Source: Verrucomicrobiota bacterium (GTDB taxonomy: Bacteria; Verrucomicrobiota; Verrucomicrobiia; Limisphaerales; BJHT01). From it: a stretch of DNA of 35,046 nt. Shown here in pieces: positions 32,918 to 35,046 of this stretch; within the stretch, counting starts at the first letter, position 1; each line of letters begins with the position of its first letter. The notes beneath the pieces were generated by a model. The model saw only the letters and a list, made by a program, of their open reading frames with translations, was not told the origin of the DNA and did not search any database. A program made the translations under genes and the position numbers. The stretch covers positions 3,803 to 38,848 of the forward strand of contig BJHT01000027.1 in assembly GCA_014193395.1 (NCBI GenBank). The letters run 5' to 3'.

Positions 32918-35046
32918 ATGAGTTCTCCTCTGGCACCGGCCCGGCCTTTCTGGCCGCGGATTTTTCCCAACGGCGGAGGGTTGCGGAGGGATTTTGTGTG
33001 GCTGCTGGCGCTGGCGCTGGCGGTGGGAGGGGATTCCGCGACAGCGGCGGCGGTCGCACCGGTCGTGGCGAGCAAGTCGGGCGCGCCCGTCGATTACGCG
33101 GCGGAAATCAAACCGATCTTGCTGACCCGATGTTATGCGTGTCACGGCGGGTTGCAGCAGAAGGCGGGGCTGCGGCTGGACACAGCGGCGCTGGCCAAGC
33201 GCGGGGGAAAATCCGGTGCGGCGGTGGTGCCGGGCGACGTGGCGAAGAGTTTGTTGTTCGCGCGCGTGACGGCGACGAATGCGAGAGAGCGGATGCCGCA
33301 GGAGGGGGACCCGCTGAAGCCCGAGCAGATCGAGTTGCTGCGGCGCTGGATTGCGCAGGGCGCGGCGTCACCATCGGACGAGAAGGGCGAGCCGGACCCG
33401 CGGGAACACTGGGCGTTCAAGCCGCCGGTGCGGCCGGCGGTACCCGCGGGTGCGGCGCGGACGGGCGACGGCACGCGCGACGCGATTCGCAATCCGATCG
33501 ACGCGTTCATCGCGGCGGAACTGCGAAAGCACGGGCTGACCGCGCTGCCGGAAGCGGGCAAGGGCGTGCTGTTGCGGCGCGTTTATCTCGATCTGGTCGG
33601 GGTGCCGCCGACGCGCGAGGAACTGCGGGCGTTCCTCGCGGATGCGCGGACGGATGCCTACGAGCGCGTGGTGGAACGGCTGCTCGACGACCCGCGTTAC
33701 GGCGAACGGTGGGCACGGCATTGGATGGATTTGTGGCGGTACGCGGACTGGTTCGGGCGGCGGATGGTGCCGGACGTGTGGAACAGCGCGCCGCAAATCT
33801 GGCGCTGGCGCGACTGGATCGTGCGCTCGCTCAACACGGACAAAGGCTACGACCGGATGACCAAGGAAATGCTCGCGGCGGACGAAGTCGCGCCCGGCGA
33901 CGACGACGCGGTGGTGGCGACGGGCTATCTCGTGCGCAACTGGTACGCGCTCAATCCCAACCAGTGGATGCGCGACAATGTCGAGCACACGGGCAAGGCG
34001 TTCCTCGGGCTGACCTTCAACTGCGCGCATTGTCACGATCACAAGTACGACCCGATCACGCAGCGGGATTACTTCGGCTTCCGCGCGTTCTTCGAGCCGA
34101 TTTATCCGCGGCAGGATCGCGTGCCCGGCGAGGCCGATCCGGGGAAATACCAAGACTACGATTACTCATCGCTGCGGAAGATTGTGCGCACCGGACTGGT
34201 GCGGGTGTTTGATCAAAAGGCCGACGCGCCGACGTGGTTTTACACCGGCGGCGACGAGCGCAATCGCGTGACGAACCGCCCGCCGGTGCAGCCCTCGATG
34301 CCCGGATTCCTCGGCGGGGACAGCGTGCGCTTGCAGGAAATCACGCTGCCGCTGGCGGCGTATTATCCCGGGATGCGCGCGGTGAATCAGGAGACGGAAC
34401 TGGCGCTGCGACGGGACGCGATCGCGACGGCGGAGGCCGAACTGGCGGCGGCGAAAAAGGCGGCGACGGAAATTCCCGCCGCGCTGCGCGAGGCCGTGAA
34501 GAAGGCCGAAGCCGCGCTGGAGGAAGCCACCGAGAAAGCAGCGGAATCCGGACAACCCGCCGCGCTCGCCGGGAAGCAATCGCTCGTGCTCGAGGCCACG
34601 ACGGGGCGACGCATTTTGAATCATCCGCTCGCGGGCTTGCCGGCGTTGCCCGACGGCACGGCGATCCACTGGCAGATGAAGCTGCTGCTCGACGGCAACG
34701 CCAATGTGCAGCTCGCGAAGGACACGCAGGCGGGCCTGACCGCGGCGTATGTGGCATTCACAAAGGGCAAGATTTGGGCGTATCAGCCGGGCACGACGAA
34801 GGAGGCCGAGGTCGGGAAATACGATCAGACCGCCAGGCAGGATCACTTCGCGGTGGCGCTCGTCTTGGAGCCGAAGGCGGATCGCGCGTTGCTGACGGTG
34901 ACGAGCGTGAACGATCAGGCGGTGCTGGTGAAGGGCGTGCCGACGGCGATCAATGGGTGGAATCCGGTGACGAACAAAAACCAGGGCATCACGCTGGATG
35001 TCCACGCGGGCACGGTGGCGGCGTTCGATGAACTGACGGTGACGCT
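32918..35046 (+). CDS. PSCyt1/PSCyt2 (DUF1549) cytochrome-type protein, 3' partial
   Basis: The frame is open to the last base, so the protein is truncated at 709+ residues. From ATG 32918 there is a signal peptide (about 26-48, [14 protein letters not shown]). The PSCyt1 cytochrome domain has C72-Y-A-C75-H76 ([16 protein letters not shown]) and then RMPQEGDPL, with a possible methionine ligand. PSCyt2 (DUF1549) follows, with [31 protein letters not shown] and a second haem motif C369-A-H-C372-H373 in [14 protein letters not shown]. An Ala/Glu-rich coiled-coil-like stretch lies near residues 490-550, then a beta-rich region like a LamG insert. The usual C-terminal DUF1553 (PSD1) domain would lie beyond the window. 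The family is typical of planctomycetes and verrucomicrobia and is often next to sulfatase or DUF1501 genes. Confidence 0.92.
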   Translation, partial: MSSPLAPARPFWPRIFPNGGGLRRDFVWLLALALAVGGDSATAAAVAPVVASKSGAPVDYAAEIKPILLTRCYACHGGLQQKAGLRLDTAALAKRGGKSGAAVVPGDVAKSLLFARVTATNARERMPQEGDPLKPEQIELLRRWIAQGAASPSDEKGEPDPREHWAFKPPVRPAVPAGAARTGDGTRDAIRNPIDAFIAAELRKHGLTALPEAGKGVLLRRVYLDLVGVPPTREELRAFLADARTDAYERVVERLLDDPRYGERWARHWMDLWRYADWFGRRMVPDVWNSAPQIWRWRDWIVRSLNTDKGYDRMTKEMLAADEVAPGDDDAVVATGYLVRNWYALNPNQWMRDNVEHTGKAFLGLTFNCAHCHDHKYDPITQRDYFGFRAFFEPIYPRQDRVPGEADPGKYQDYDYSSLRKIVRTGLVRVFDQKADAPTWFYTGGDERNRVTNRPPVQPSMPGFLGGDSVRLQEITLPLAAYYPGMRAVNQETELALRRDAIATAEAELAAAKKAATEIPAALREAVKKAEAALEEATEKAAESGQPAALAGKQSLVLEATTGRRILNHPLAGLPALPDGTAIHWQMKLLLDGNANVQLAKDTQAGLTAAYVAFTKGKIWAYQPGTTKEAEVGKYDQTARQDHFAVALVLEPKADRALLTVTSVNDQAVLVKGVPTAINGWNPVTNKNQGITLDVHAGTVAAFDELTVT

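Noticed and set aside
32998..34212. A 404-codon plus-strand frame
   Set aside because: A different frame of the same strand encodes the PSCyt protein with two haem motifs. This one is its shadow.

Overview
The window is high-GC DNA, probably from a member of the Verrucomicrobiota. The evidence is the gene content: a secreted sulfatase, a planctomycete/verrucomicrobial-type haem-binding domain protein, a PSCyt1/PSCyt2 (DUF1549) cytochrome protein, an FG-GAP protein, a VIT/vWA protein and a DUF2934 protein. The many short palindromic repeats between and inside genes fit the same group. Genus and species cannot be read from the sequence. Twenty-two coding sequences are supported. No rRNA, tRNA, CRISPR array or transposase gene was seen.

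Layout. 1-4028: a multi-PAS/GAF histidine kinase (5' truncated by the window edge) overlaps its NarL-type response regulator. 4120-13338: mostly secreted or envelope proteins (DUF2934, sulfatase, haem-binding protein, VIT/vWA, FG-GAP, beta-barrel-like protein). 13558-16226: pyrimidine-nucleoside phosphorylase, then a family 2 glycosyltransferase fused to a small membrane domain. 16656-27684: a biosynthesis and export set resembling the accessory half of aryl polyene/flexirubin-type clusters. It comprises an AMP-dependent ligase, a FabZ-like dehydratase, a LolA-like carrier, an MMPL exporter fused to an LpxL-type acyltransferase, a lipoprotein and a halogenase-like flavoenzyme. No ketosynthase or acyl carrier protein is in the window. 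A lower-GC two-gene ATPase plus PD-(D/E)xK-like nuclease module (18850-20471) sits inside this set. 28155-35046: an ATPase/DUF4143 protein, a large secreted beta-helix protein, and the PSCyt protein cut by the right edge.

The repeats are the most striking structural signal. Several families can be told apart: (1) a roughly 26-base hairpin, four of whose five copies sit at or just after a stop codon; (2) an element of about 110 bp with 29-base inverted ends, near and downstream of the DUF4143 gene; (3) an element of 64-80 bp, once inside a tandem duplication of a gene's 3' end; and (4) elements lying in frame inside genes, one of them in the linker joining exporter and acyltransferase. Several genes therefore have long open extensions made only of repeat DNA, so I chose starts from domain boundaries and signal peptides.

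How the genes may work together (inference): the kinase/regulator pair is a complete signalling unit whose first PAS domain looks like the FixL haem type. The 17-28 kb set would activate an aryl or acyl acid, dehydrate a carrier-bound intermediate, possibly halogenate it, and place the lipid in the outer membrane. The ATPase/nuclease pair looks like an unrelated, defence-like insertion.
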